Below are positions 35,830-44,237 of a stretch of DNA of 51,194 nucleotides, piece by piece. Each line of letters opens with the position of its first letter. Positions within the stretch are counted from its first letter, which is position 1. This stretch comes from Hydrotalea flava (lineage in GTDB: Bacteria; Bacteroidota; Bacteroidia; Chitinophagales; Chitinophagaceae): assembly GCF_001623405.1 (NCBI RefSeq), contig NZ_LUHG01000101.1, positions 1-51,194 of the forward strand. Reading direction: 5' to 3'. The notes under the pieces are model-generated. The model made no database searches, was not told the origin of the DNA, and worked only from the letters and a program-made list of their open reading frames with translations. The position numbers were made by a program, and so were the translations under genes.

Positions 35830-36032
35830 ATTTATTTTATCGATGTAATAACAAACTTGTTTTTGCACATATTGTGGAAAGAATTATTGAAGTTTAAGTA
35901 TCACGCTTTTAAAAATAACTATAAACCTTTTTTCTTGATTGAATGATATTGAAAAAAGAAAATGTAATGCAATTATTTTTATGTTAACAGCATTCCTCCT
36001 CTTTCAAACAATTATTGTGTTCTAATGCATAA

Positions 36033-36704
36033 TTATGCAGGGTTGATGAGGTGTATGATTCCACTGGTAGCAATTTGTAAGCCTACGCAAAAAACTAAAA
36101 AGGCACTTAATCTGTTTACAATTTGACCACCTTTGGCGCCGAGTTTTTTGATGAGAATAGGTGTATAAGCGTAGCTCAAAAAAATAAGTACAGCCATTAA
36201 AAGCACGGCAAAAAGCAGAGCGCCGAGGTTGATAAAATAAGTAGATACTGTTTTGGAATGCCCATGTGCACTTAAGGTTAGCAAAACTGATATTGTTCCC
36301 GCACCGGTGGTCATAGGAAATGATAATGGATAAAATAAAATTTTATTAACGCTTTCCAAATCAGTTTTGGTATCAGGACTTTTTGTTTCTTCCGAAGTTT
36401 TGATGTCATTGTCAGAAGATAGCAGTTGCCATCCCATTTTGCAAATTAATATCCCACCTGCTACTTGTACAACCGGAATGGAAATACCAAACAATTTAAA
36501 AATCCAACTCCCGGTAATGGTTGAAACCGCACAAATGATAAAACTATAAGTGGCAATTTTTTTTGCTGCTATCCTTCTTTGTTTTTCTTCTAAATTGTGC
36601 AGTAAAGGATCCATTACCAATGCAGTTCCAATAGGATTTACCGGTGGAAATAATGCCACAAATCCAATGAATACAAGATTTAAAAACGATAGTATAAGCT
36701 CCAT
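36033..36704 (-). CDS. MarC/NAAT-family integral membrane protein
   Basis: A 223-residue membrane protein with six predicted segments. The family signature FVALFPPVNPIGTALVM lies in the first, and PLSFPMTTGAGTISVLLTLS in the fourth. MarC proteins were once linked to multiple antibiotic resistance, which was later withdrawn; archaeal relatives transport neutral amino acids. Function here is not known. A soluble acidic loop (about residues 100-115) splits the two halves. It is the last gene of an apparent operon with the TPR lipoprotein, rpe and DUF1003 genes. Confidence 0.9.
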   Translation of the reverse strand: MELILSFLNLVFIGFVALFPPVNPIGTALVMDPLLHNLEEKQRRIAAKKIATYSFIICAVSTITGSWIFKLFGISIPVVQVAGGILICKMGWQLLSSDNDIKTSEETKSPDTKTDLESVNKILFYPLSFPMTTGAGTISVLLTLSAHGHSKTVSTYFINLGALLFAVLLMAVLIFLSYAYTPILIKKLGAKGGQIVNRLSAFLVFCVGLQIATSGIIHLINPA

Positions 36705-36737
36705 GATGGTTTCGGTGCAGTTTGTATTTTTTTACTT

Positions 36738-37187
36738 TTATTTCGAATCTAATTTCTTCAATATTTCTAAAATCAACTCATTTTGTTTTTCTAAGTGAAG
36801 CAAAATTGATTCAATTTCAGCCTCAGCTTTTTGGTTAATTCTAAAATCTGTTTCGGCTCTTATTTCTGCATGTATGCCTTGCAGGTTTTGGCCTACCATA
36901 ATGAGTGGCATCAATAAAATTTGAATCAGGTTTGAAATAAATAACCAAAACACAAAGGCCGGATAAGGATCAAATCTAAGCGCCTTTGGTCCAATGGTAT
37001 TCCACAGCAACCATAAGGCCGACCAGGTAAAAATGATAATGAAAAAACCCATACTGCCTACTCTGATGGTAATCCATAAGGCTAATTTATTTAATGGGGT
37101 AAGATGTTCTTTGTAAGCAACATTCACATTTATTACCGGACTGGTTATTTGTTTTGAGTGATTATTTTCTATATTATTTTCGTTCAT
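36738..37187 (-). CDS. DUF1003 membrane protein
   Basis: A 149-residue protein with two membrane segments (GFFIIIFTWSALWLLWNTIG and FVFWLFISNLIQILLMPLIM) separated by the family motif RFDPYPAF. The C-terminus is a charged, coiled-coil-like helix (IESILLHLEKQNELILEILK). DUF1003 has no established function. It lies 33 bp before the MarC gene and 40 bp after rpe on the same strand. Confidence 0.87.
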   Translation of the reverse strand: MNENNIENNHSKQITSPVINVNVAYKEHLTPLNKLALWITIRVGSMGFFIIIFTWSALWLLWNTIGPKALRFDPYPAFVFWLFISNLIQILLMPLIMVGQNLQGIHAEIRAETDFRINQKAEAEIESILLHLEKQNELILEILKKLDSK

Positions 37188-37227
37188 ATATTTACAAGTT
37201 GAAGGTTACATTTTTATTGGCAAATTG

Positions 37228-37878
37228 TTATACCACCATTTTAAATTGTTCTATTGTAGCATCAGGGTGCGGGGTATTGAAGATAGCGCTTCCCGCTACC
37301 AAAACATTGGCGCCGCTGTGTATAACCGCTGCTGCATTTTTTAATGTAATGCCACCGTCTACTTCAATTAAAACTTCCGGAGCAACTTTGTTTAGTAACT
37401 TTCTTAATTCTTTTATTTTGTGTAAACTGTGCGGAATAAAAGATTGTCCGCCAAAACCGGGATTTACACTCATAATTAAAACCATATCAATATTCGAAAG
37501 AATATTTTCTAACATGCAAATTGGGGTGTGTGGATTTAAAGCAACACCTGCTTTTAAACCTGCGTCTTTTATTTGTTGAATATTACGGTGTAAATGCGGG
37601 CAGGCTTCTACATGAACCGTAATACTATCGGCACCGGCTTTTTTAAAATCATCAATATATTTTTCAGGTTCCACAATCATTAAATGTACATCCAATATTT
37701 TTGAAGTGGCCTTTTTAATGGCCTCTACTACCGGGATACCAAAACTAATATTGGGTACAAAGCGGCCATCCATAATATCTAAGTGAAACCAGTCTGCTTT
37801 ACTTTCATTCAGCATAGTACAGGTTTGTTGTAGTTGCAAGAAATTGGCAGCTAAAATTGAAGGGGCTATAATTGGCAT
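37228..37878 (-). CDS. rpe: Ribulose-phosphate 3-epimerase
   Basis: Interconverts ribulose-5-phosphate and xylulose-5-phosphate in the pentose-phosphate pathway, 216 residues. Motifs of the TIM barrel: SILAANFLQL at the N-terminus, FHLDIMDGRFVPNISFG with metal-binding His and Asp, DVHLMIVEPEKY, MSVNPGFGGQSFI and EVDGGIT with the catalytic Asp. It follows the TPR lipoprotein by 51 bp and precedes DUF1003 by 40 bp, so it probably shares their transcript. Confidence 0.96.
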   Translation of the reverse strand: MPIIAPSILAANFLQLQQTCTMLNESKADWFHLDIMDGRFVPNISFGIPVVEAIKKATSKILDVHLMIVEPEKYIDDFKKAGADSITVHVEACPHLHRNIQQIKDAGLKAGVALNPHTPICMLENILSNIDMVLIMSVNPGFGGQSFIPHSLHKIKELRKLLNKVAPEVLIEVDGGITLKNAAAVIHSGANVLVAGSAIFNTPHPDATIEQFKMVV

Positions 37879-37929
37879 AGTACAATGTTATTTATGTGTT
37901 GAGCAATTAAATTTTCTTTTTGCAGTTGC

Positions 37930-38754
37930 CTAATGCTTTTCTAATCTTTTAATGGCAGTGGCAGCTTCAAGTAGGGTAGGATCTAAAGTAAGGGATGTTT
38001 GGTAATTTTTTATGGCATCGTTTGTTTGTTGCAGGGCCTCATAGCATTTGGCCTGCCAGTAATAAGCGTCAGGATAAGTATTGTTTACATTCGATGCCAT
38101 ATGAAAAATTTTTAAGGCGGTGGCATAATCTTTTTGATCATAATAAATAAATCCTTTTTCTAAATATGCCTCCATGTAGGCGAAGTTTTGATTAATGCAT
38201 TGATCAAATGCCTGCAGTGCCTTATTCGTTTGTCCGGTTCGGGCATAATAAACACCGGTTATAAATAAGCAATTGGCATTTGTTTCGCGGCCTAATCTTA
38301 ATTCAGCTACTTGATTACATAGTTCCAGGGCTTCTTTATTCTTTTTTTCTGCGTATAAATTTGCCAATGAAAGCAAAGCATCTGGTGCAGGATATATTTC
38401 AATTGCGTGCCTGTAGGCATCTATGGCAGCAGCGGTATCTTCTGCATTTTCAGACAAACGTCCTTTACGGTACCAAAGGCCGTAATTAAATTCATCTTTT
38501 GCAATGAGTGAATCTAATTCCAGTACTGCCGGTTTAAATAAATTCAAGCTGTCATAAGCATCAATCAATTTCAAACGAATACCTACACTATCCGGATGTG
38601 TGGCAATTGCTGTTTTTAAATTTTTAATATAGGGTGTTAGTACTACTGTTTGATTGCTGTCTGTTTTAGCCTGCTTTTCTGAGTTGCTGTTGGTACATTC
38701 TGCCATCAATAATACAATCAGGATGCTTGATATTATAGGGGGCAATATTTTCAT
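37930..38754 (-). CDS. TPR-repeat lipoprotein
   Basis: A 274-residue lipoprotein. The N-terminus MKILPPIISSILIVLLMAEC carries a lipobox LMAEC with Cys at residue 20. The remainder is built of tetratricopeptide repeats, for example YGLWYRKGRLSENAEDTAAA, CLFITGVYYARTGQTNKALQ and MEAYLEKGFIYYDQKDYATA, ending in DAIKNYQTSLTLDPTLLEAA. It probably works as a periplasmic scaffold at the envelope; partners are unknown. It is first in the operon leading to rpe, DUF1003 and MarC, with a -7 element about 80 bp upstream. Confidence 0.9.
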   Translation of the reverse strand: MKILPPIISSILIVLLMAECTNSNSEKQAKTDSNQTVVLTPYIKNLKTAIATHPDSVGIRLKLIDAYDSLNLFKPAVLELDSLIAKDEFNYGLWYRKGRLSENAEDTAAAIDAYRHAIEIYPAPDALLSLANLYAEKKNKEALELCNQVAELRLGRETNANCLFITGVYYARTGQTNKALQAFDQCINQNFAYMEAYLEKGFIYYDQKDYATALKIFHMASNVNNTYPDAYYWQAKCYEALQQTNDAIKNYQTSLTLDPTLLEAATAIKRLEKH

Positions 38755-38832
38755 GAAGCACTATTTACTTTGTTAAAATAATCATTATTTGTTAAATGAA
38801 AAAACGTTTTGTTATTCTTTTCCGGTACTGTA

Positions 38833-38840
38833 CAAAAGTA
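38833..38840 (-). promoter_or_regulatory. -7 element for the TPR lipoprotein-rpe operon
   Basis: TACTTTTG on the minus strand matches TAnnTTTG exactly, 79 bp before the lipoprotein ATG. Confidence 0.5.
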
Positions 38841-38933
38841 CAAGTGCCTGCGCATAAAAAATGTTATAAAAATCATTGTAAGCCGTTGAATGCCAAGTTC
38901 TGTTGTTTATAAGAAAATATTGCTACTTATCGG

Positions 38934-38962
38934 TTGTTTTGTAATTGAAAGTTATATCTTCG
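38934..38962 (+). promoter_or_regulatory. Candidate promoter for the 4-TM protein
   Basis: TTG (38934-38936), 18 bp, then TATCTTCG (one mismatch to TAnnTTTG), 35 bp before the ATG at 38998. Confidence 0.4.
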
Positions 38963-38997
38963 GGCAGTATATTTTTTAAATCTTCAATATTTTAAAT

Positions 38998-39468
38998 ATG
39001 AGTGCTTTAGATAGTTTTCTGCTTGTTTTACACAGTTGGTTACGCTGGATTATTTTAATTTTGTTAATGGTTGGCATTATTAACAGCATTGCCAAAATGC
39101 AAAAACCTTTGAGCAGCGTGGCCCAAAAAATGAATTTATGGCTAATGATTGCCGCACACATTACTTTATTAATTGGGTTATATCAATATTTTTTTGGTAC
39201 CAAAGGCTTTGTTTTTTTTAGAACAATGGGTGCTGCAACGGTTATGAAAGATGCGGTACTACGTTTTTGGGCGGTGGAACATATTACGGGGATGATTATT
39301 GCCATTATATTGATTACTCTTACTCGCGGGGTAGCCAAAAAGGAAGCAGAACCTTCAAAAAAGAACAAAAAACTACTGTTATTCTATGTGTTGGCCCTTG
39401 TTATTATTCTTGCTTCTATACCCTGGCCCGGTCGTTTTGGCGATGTTCCATTGTTCAGAGGTATTTAA
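38998..39468 (+). CDS. Four-helix membrane protein with conserved histidines
   Basis: A 156-residue integral membrane protein of a Bacteroidota family sometimes labelled cytochrome b. Four membrane segments: LHSWLRWIILILLMVGIINS, LWLMIAAHITLLIGLYQYFF, FWAVEHITGMIIAIILITLT and LLLFYVLALVIILASIPWP. Histidines H12, H54 and H95 fall in or at the ends of the first three, positions that could ligate haem b, but no CxxCH or confirmed haem motif exists. Function unknown. It is monocistronic, with a hairpin terminator 40 bp after the stop. Confidence 0.82.
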   Translation: MSALDSFLLVLHSWLRWIILILLMVGIINSIAKMQKPLSSVAQKMNLWLMIAAHITLLIGLYQYFFGTKGFVFFRTMGAATVMKDAVLRFWAVEHITGMIIAIILITLTRGVAKKEAEPSKKNKKLLLFYVLALVIILASIPWPGRFGDVPLFRGI

Positions 39469-39508
39469 TTTCAATTTCATTCACTCCAATCCATTTTATT
39501 TATATTGT

Positions 39509-39535
39509 AAGAGGTTTCGGCCTCTTTTGTTTTTG
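39509..39535 (+). terminator. Terminator after the 4-TM protein
   Basis: AAGAGG-TTTCGG-CCTCTT followed by a T-rich tract. It is directly followed by the promoter core for the next unit. Confidence 0.75.
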
Positions 39536-39543
39536 TATCTTTG
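39536..39543 (+). promoter_or_regulatory. -7 element for homogentisate dioxygenase unit
   Basis: TATCTTTG is an exact TAnnTTTG match. It leaves about 170 nt of leader before the hmgA ATG, containing one short open frame. Confidence 0.5.
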
Positions 39544-39561
39544 AGTAAATACGATTGCCTA

Positions 39562-39681
39562 ATGCCTTATTGCAGGAATATTATTTACTGGATAGATAAG
39601 CGTGGCTGGAAATATGTTTTCCTGCTTACTATGTTGGCACTGTCAACGTGCCCCATGGTTTTATTAAACAAACCAGCATAG
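39562..39681 (+). CDS. Possible 39-codon leader ORF upstream of hmgA
   Basis: A short frame reading MPYCRNIIYWIDKRGWKYVF and then a hydrophobic stretch, ending 40 bp before the hmgA ATG. It begins about 20 nt after the promoter core. It is rich in aromatic residues (Tyr 3, 9, 18; Trp 10, 16; Phe 20), which is suggestive next to a tyrosine-degradation gene, but there is no following terminator hairpin. It may be chance. Confidence 0.25.
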   Translation: MPYCRNIIYWIDKRGWKYVFLLTMLALSTCPMVLLNKPA

Positions 39682-39721
39682 CTAATGGTTTTGCATATTC
39701 TATCACAATAAAATCAACACA

Positions 39722-40879
39722 ATGCCATATTATATTCAAAGAGGGAATATCCCGCCTAAACGACATACCCAGTTTAAAAAATCTGATGGATCATTATATT
39801 CAGAACAATTATTTTCTACCGAAGGCTTTAGTAACGATTATGCCTTGCTGTATCATTATCACCCGCCCACTCAAATAATAAAAACAGATGCTGCTGTAAA
39901 TGTTACACCGGTAGTAGCCGAAGAAAAAATGCTGCATCACCGGTGTTTTGAAACATTTACTATAAAACCGGTACCCGATTTTTTGGAGAGCCGTAAACCT
40001 TTACTGGTGAATCGTGATTGCATGGTAAATGTAGCTGCTCCGGAAAAAAGTATGGAAAACTATTTTTATAAAAATGCAGATGCAGATGAGCTGCTTTTTA
40101 TTCATGAAGGAAATGGTATTCTACATGCGCAATATGGCGATCTTTATTTTCAGTATGGCGATTATATTGTTATACCCAGAGGAACCATTTACCAAATTAG
40201 TTTTCAAAACAACAGTAACCGATTACTGATAGTGGAATCTTTTAGCCCCATTCGTTTCCCCAAAAAATATGTGAGTAAAAATGGCCAGTTGTTAGAACAT
40301 TCTCCTTATACAGAACGCGATTTAAAAGTACCTGAATTTAAAGAGCCCGTTGATGCTAAAGGCGATTTTTTGATTCAAACAAAAAAACAAGGCATGCTGT
40401 ATGGTGTTCATTATGCACATCACCCGTTTGATGTGATAGGGTGGGATGGCTGTTGCTATCCCTATATTTTAAGTATTCACGATTTTGAACCCATCACTGG
40501 CAGGGTACACCAACCCCCTCCCATTCATTTAACATTTGAAGCCAATAATTTTGTGGTTTGTAGTTTTGTGCCCCGGTTATATGATTATCATCCACTCGCA
40601 ATTCCGGCACCTTATAATCACAGTAATATTGATAGTGATGAAGTTTTGTATTATGTAGATGGCGATTTTATGAGCCGTAAAAATGTTAGCAGAGGAATGA
40701 TTACTTTACATCCTGCAGGAATACCACATGGTCCACATCCTGGAGCAGTTGAAAAAAGTATTGGTAAAAAAGAAACACGGGAACTGGCGGTAATGGTTGA
40801 TACTTTTCATCCACTGCAACTCACAGAAATAGCTATTAATATTGAAAATAAAGACTATGTAATGAGTTGGGCAGAATAA
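39722..40879 (+). CDS. hmgA: Homogentisate 1,2-dioxygenase
   Basis: Iron(II) dioxygenase that opens the ring of homogentisate to maleylacetoacetate in tyrosine/phenylalanine breakdown, cupin fold, 385 residues. Family marks: PRGTIYQISF in the N-terminal cupin, RVHQPPPIHLTFEANNFVVC, HSNIDSDEVLYYVDGDFMSR with iron-ligand His/Glu candidates, and GIPHGPHPGAVEKSIG. The length is shorter than the roughly 440-residue proteobacterial enzyme, as in other Bacteroidota. No other gene of the pathway is adjacent. Confidence 0.92.
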   Translation: MPYYIQRGNIPPKRHTQFKKSDGSLYSEQLFSTEGFSNDYALLYHYHPPTQIIKTDAAVNVTPVVAEEKMLHHRCFETFTIKPVPDFLESRKPLLVNRDCMVNVAAPEKSMENYFYKNADADELLFIHEGNGILHAQYGDLYFQYGDYIVIPRGTIYQISFQNNSNRLLIVESFSPIRFPKKYVSKNGQLLEHSPYTERDLKVPEFKEPVDAKGDFLIQTKKQGMLYGVHYAHHPFDVIGWDGCCYPYILSIHDFEPITGRVHQPPPIHLTFEANNFVVCSFVPRLYDYHPLAIPAPYNHSNIDSDEVLYYVDGDFMSRKNVSRGMITLHPAGIPHGPHPGAVEKSIGKKETRELAVMVDTFHPLQLTEIAINIENKDYVMSWAE

Positions 40880-41087
40880 AATTTACAGAAAAAAGCCTGC
40901 CCGGATGGAAAGGCGTTGCTAAAGTTTGTTTGTTTCGGAGGAAAGATTTGTGTTGCAATCTTTATTCAAACTGCTATGCAGCGAAATTTGGCACTAAAAA
41001 AACATTATTGCAATTACAAATGAGCCAAATTAGTCTGTTTTTTGTTCGCATAATTTTTTTATATTCATGGTCTAAAAATTTGCCAAT

Positions 41088-41492
41088 ATGATACCATTCA
41101 ACGATCTTAAAATAGGTGATTATGTAAAATGCACCTTTGAAGGAAAACAATGGGAAGGGGAAGTAACCGACCTTAACCATGATGAAAAACAGGTATGTGT
41201 AGCAACTGAAGTACAGGAATTTTGGTATGAACCTGATGATTTAGAACCCCTGCCACTGAATGATGAACAATTGCAAAAACTACATTTTAAAAAAGAAGTT
41301 CAGGCAGATGGTTCCATTAAATATAGTAAGGGTGCTTTTAGAATGTTAATACCCGGTGAAGGCAATTTTTCAGGTTTAGATATGTGGTACAGAGAAGATA
41401 GAAGATATCATCCCAACGTTCATTACATCCATCAATTGCAAAACCATTATGCAGATATGACTAAAATTCATTTAACAACTGCACCCATGTAA
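41088..41492 (+). CDS. Uncharacterised small protein with C-terminal IHQLQN signature
   Basis: A 134-residue cytoplasmic protein without a named domain. The N-terminal 60 residues look like a small beta barrel (LKIGDYVKCTFEGKQWEGEV, then CVATEVQEFWYEPDDLEPLP). The middle contains LNDEQLQKLHFKK, and the C-terminus HPNVHYIHQLQNHYADMTKI. A closing V.YIHQLQN.Y is typical of a family of unexplained Bacteroidota proteins, recalled from memory and not searched. It stands between hmgA (208-bp gap with nothing recognised) and a strong terminator. Confidence 0.75.
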   Translation: MIPFNDLKIGDYVKCTFEGKQWEGEVTDLNHDEKQVCVATEVQEFWYEPDDLEPLPLNDEQLQKLHFKKEVQADGSIKYSKGAFRMLIPGEGNFSGLDMWYREDRRYHPNVHYIHQLQNHYADMTKIHLTTAPM

Positions 41493-41527
41493 CAGTAGTT
41501 GTAATTTTTCCTTTCATCAAAAACAAG

Positions 41528-41552
41528 AGCAGTCTTTTGGACTGCTTTTTTT
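41528..41552 (+). terminator. Terminator after the IHQLQN protein
   Basis: AGCAGTC-TTTTG-GACTGCT followed by TTTTTTT, 35 bp after the stop. Confidence 0.88.
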
Positions 41553-41628
41553 CTTTACCTATATTCACAACTTTAACTGCATAATCGGCAGTAGATTAAA
41601 TTATTGAAGCTTATAAATAATTGATTGT

Positions 41629-44124
41629 ATGAGAAAATGGCTTATGTTATTTGTTTTGTTTTTGGTGTCAGGAAGTTTAATGGCACAAAACACCATTACC
41701 AGTCCTGAAGAATTTTTGGGTTATCCTATTGGAAGCCGCTTTACCAGGCACCATCAAATTGTAGATTATTTTAAACTTATTGCAAAAGAAAGGCCAGATT
41801 GGGTAACCATTCAACCTTATGGTACAACCAACGAAGGCAGGGAATTAATGGTTGCCATAATTGCCAATCCGGAAAATCATAAGCAACTGGAAGAAATCCG
41901 AAAAAATAATTTACGATTAACCGGTTTATTAAAAGATAATGTTACACCCGTAAGTAATAACGTACCCCCCATTGTGTGGTTAAGTTATAATGTGCATGGT
42001 AATGAAGCCGCATCAAGCGAAGCTGCTATGCTAACTTTATATACTTTATTGAAACCCGATAATAAAGAGGCCCAGGAATGGTTACAACATGACGTCATTA
42101 TCATGGATCCCTGTATTAATCCCGATGGTCGCGACCGTTACATTAATTGGTATAATAGCGTAGTTGGCGTAAATATGAATGTGGATGTGCAGTCAAGAGA
42201 GCATGTAGAACCCTGGCCTGGTGGCAGAACCAATCATTATAATTTTGATTTAAACCGCGATTGGGCCTGGCAAACACAAATTGAAACACAACAACGCCTG
42301 AATTTATACCAGCAATGGATGCCGGAAGTACATGTTGATTATCATGAACAGGGTTTTAATGAACCTTACTATTTTGCACCGGCTGCAGAGCCTTATCATG
42401 AAGTAATTACAAAATGGCAGAGGGATTTTCAGGTATTGATAGGTAAAAACAATGCATCTTATTTTGATAAAAATGGATGGCTATATTTTACCAAAGAGCG
42501 CTTCGATTTATTTTACCCATCTTATGGTGATACTTATCCATTATACAATGGCGCAATTGGAATGACGTTTGAGCAGGGTGGTATACGTGCAGGCCTTGGT
42601 GTAATGAATGATGATGGTGATACACTTACACTTCGCGACAGGGTAATGCATCATTTTACAACCGGTATCTCAACAGTTCAGGTATCTGCACTCCAACATC
42701 AGCAATTAATAGATAATTTTAAGAAATACTACGAGAATAATAACAATGCTGCCAATAGTGTATACAAAACCTATGTTGTTAGCAGTAATGATCTCAATAA
42801 AATCAATGCAGTAAAAAAATTACTCGATAATAATCGAATTGAATATGGTGTGATGGAAGGAAACTACAAAGGCTATCATTATGTTAATAATGCTATGGAA
42901 GATGTAAAACTGCAGAAATATCAATTAGCGGTATCCATGTACCAGCCTAAAAGTAGTTTGGCAAGGGTTTTATTTGAACCGAAATCAAAACTTTCAGACA
43001 GTGCTACTTACGATATTACTGCATGGAGTATTCCCTATACTTTTGGGTTAGATGCTTACGCTATCAATGAAAAGATAACTTTAAAGCAATTTCCTGGTGC
43101 AGTAAATGTTGCCAATGTTGTTGCAAGTGATTATGGCTATATTATTCCCTATCAATCATTTAATGCTGCAAAATTGCTGGCATACTTAATAAAAAACAAA
43201 GTGAAAGTACGGGTAACTGCCAAACCAATTACCTACAATAATATTACTTATCCCGATGGAACGCTATTGGTTTTAAAAACCAGTAACGATAACGTAAACT
43301 GGGTATCGTTAGTTCAGTCGGCTGCAACTTTGTATAATATTACACCCGTTCCCGTAAACACCGGATTAATGCAGAAGGGGCCTGATTTTGGAAGTCCTGA
43401 TATTCAGGTTATTCATGCCCCTAAAGTAGCTTTAATAACCGGTGAACAAAGTTCTGCAACCGATGCAGGCGAAGTATGGAATTATTTTGATAAAGCATTG
43501 CAATATCCGCTTACCTTATTAAATGCTGTTGATTTGTACCGTTTGAATTTAAGTGCTTATACCGTTATCATCATACCGGATGGGTATTACAGGGTATTGA
43601 ATGATAAAGCTGTATCAGAAAAATTGAAAAATTTTGTACAAGGCGGCGGTAAGTTAATTACCCTGCAAAATGCTACCGCAATTGTTGGAACCAATTTATT
43701 TGGCCTAAAATTAAAAGGGCAAAAAACAGACGACACCATTTCAGTAAATAAATTACCTGTTTATGATCAGCAAAACAGTGATCGTTTATCTTTTTCCATT
43801 CCCGGCAGTATTTATAGTGTTCAGTTAGATAATACCAACCCATTGGCGTATGGTTACGATAAAGTTTATTATACATTAAAACAAAATGATCAGGTATACG
43901 AATATGTTAACAATGGATGGAATGTAGGAACAATTGCAGATAACAATTATGTGGCCGGTTTTGTAGGTAACCAGTTAAAAGATAAAATTAAAAATGGCGT
44001 ATTGTTTGGCACACAACCTGTAGGAAAAGGCATTTATGTATTTATGGCTGATGATCCAATTTTCAGAATGTTTTGGGAAAATGGAAAATTGATGTTTGCC
44101 AATGCTGTTTTCATGGTTAATTAA
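41629..44124 (+). CDS. Secreted M14-family zinc carboxypeptidase
   Basis: An exported metallopeptidase of 831 residues. The signal peptide MRKWLMLFVLFLVSGSLMAQ is followed by an M14 catalytic domain to about residue 340. Zinc ligands are H123 and E126 (NVHGNEAAS) and H235 (EVHVDYHEQG), and the likely catalytic Glu is E315 (GMTFEQGG). The substrate-binding region includes DPCINPDGRDRY and FDLNRDWAW. The remaining 490 residues are a beta-rich part and a glutamine-amidotransferase-like segment (VHAPKVALITGEQSSATDAG, LKNFVQGGGKLITLQNA) without catalytic residues that I can identify. It probably degrades extracellular or periplasmic peptides. Confidence 0.92.
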   Translation: MRKWLMLFVLFLVSGSLMAQNTITSPEEFLGYPIGSRFTRHHQIVDYFKLIAKERPDWVTIQPYGTTNEGRELMVAIIANPENHKQLEEIRKNNLRLTGLLKDNVTPVSNNVPPIVWLSYNVHGNEAASSEAAMLTLYTLLKPDNKEAQEWLQHDVIIMDPCINPDGRDRYINWYNSVVGVNMNVDVQSREHVEPWPGGRTNHYNFDLNRDWAWQTQIETQQRLNLYQQWMPEVHVDYHEQGFNEPYYFAPAAEPYHEVITKWQRDFQVLIGKNNASYFDKNGWLYFTKERFDLFYPSYGDTYPLYNGAIGMTFEQGGIRAGLGVMNDDGDTLTLRDRVMHHFTTGISTVQVSALQHQQLIDNFKKYYENNNNAANSVYKTYVVSSNDLNKINAVKKLLDNNRIEYGVMEGNYKGYHYVNNAMEDVKLQKYQLAVSMYQPKSSLARVLFEPKSKLSDSATYDITAWSIPYTFGLDAYAINEKITLKQFPGAVNVANVVASDYGYIIPYQSFNAAKLLAYLIKNKVKVRVTAKPITYNNITYPDGTLLVLKTSNDNVNWVSLVQSAATLYNITPVPVNTGLMQKGPDFGSPDIQVIHAPKVALITGEQSSATDAGEVWNYFDKALQYPLTLLNAVDLYRLNLSAYTVIIIPDGYYRVLNDKAVSEKLKNFVQGGGKLITLQNATAIVGTNLFGLKLKGQKTDDTISVNKLPVYDQQNSDRLSFSIPGSIYSVQLDNTNPLAYGYDKVYYTLKQNDQVYEYVNNGWNVGTIADNNYVAGFVGNQLKDKIKNGVLFGTQPVGKGIYVFMADDPIFRMFWENGKLMFANAVFMVN

Positions 44125-44237
44125 TTATTATAATATATTTTTTATGAAATACCCGAATTTATCTGGCATTTTTGTTGGGTTTCATCCTTCAATTATACCC
44201 GATTTTTCGCTTAAATTTTGTATATTGTTCATAAAAA

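Noticed and set aside
37154-37579. A 141-codon plus-strand frame opposite rpe
   Set aside because: Mostly antisense to the rpe active-site region; no family similarity.
39267-39548. A 93-codon frame overlapping the end of the 4-TM protein gene
   Set aside because: Out of frame with the membrane protein, runs through its terminator, and encodes no recognisable sequence.
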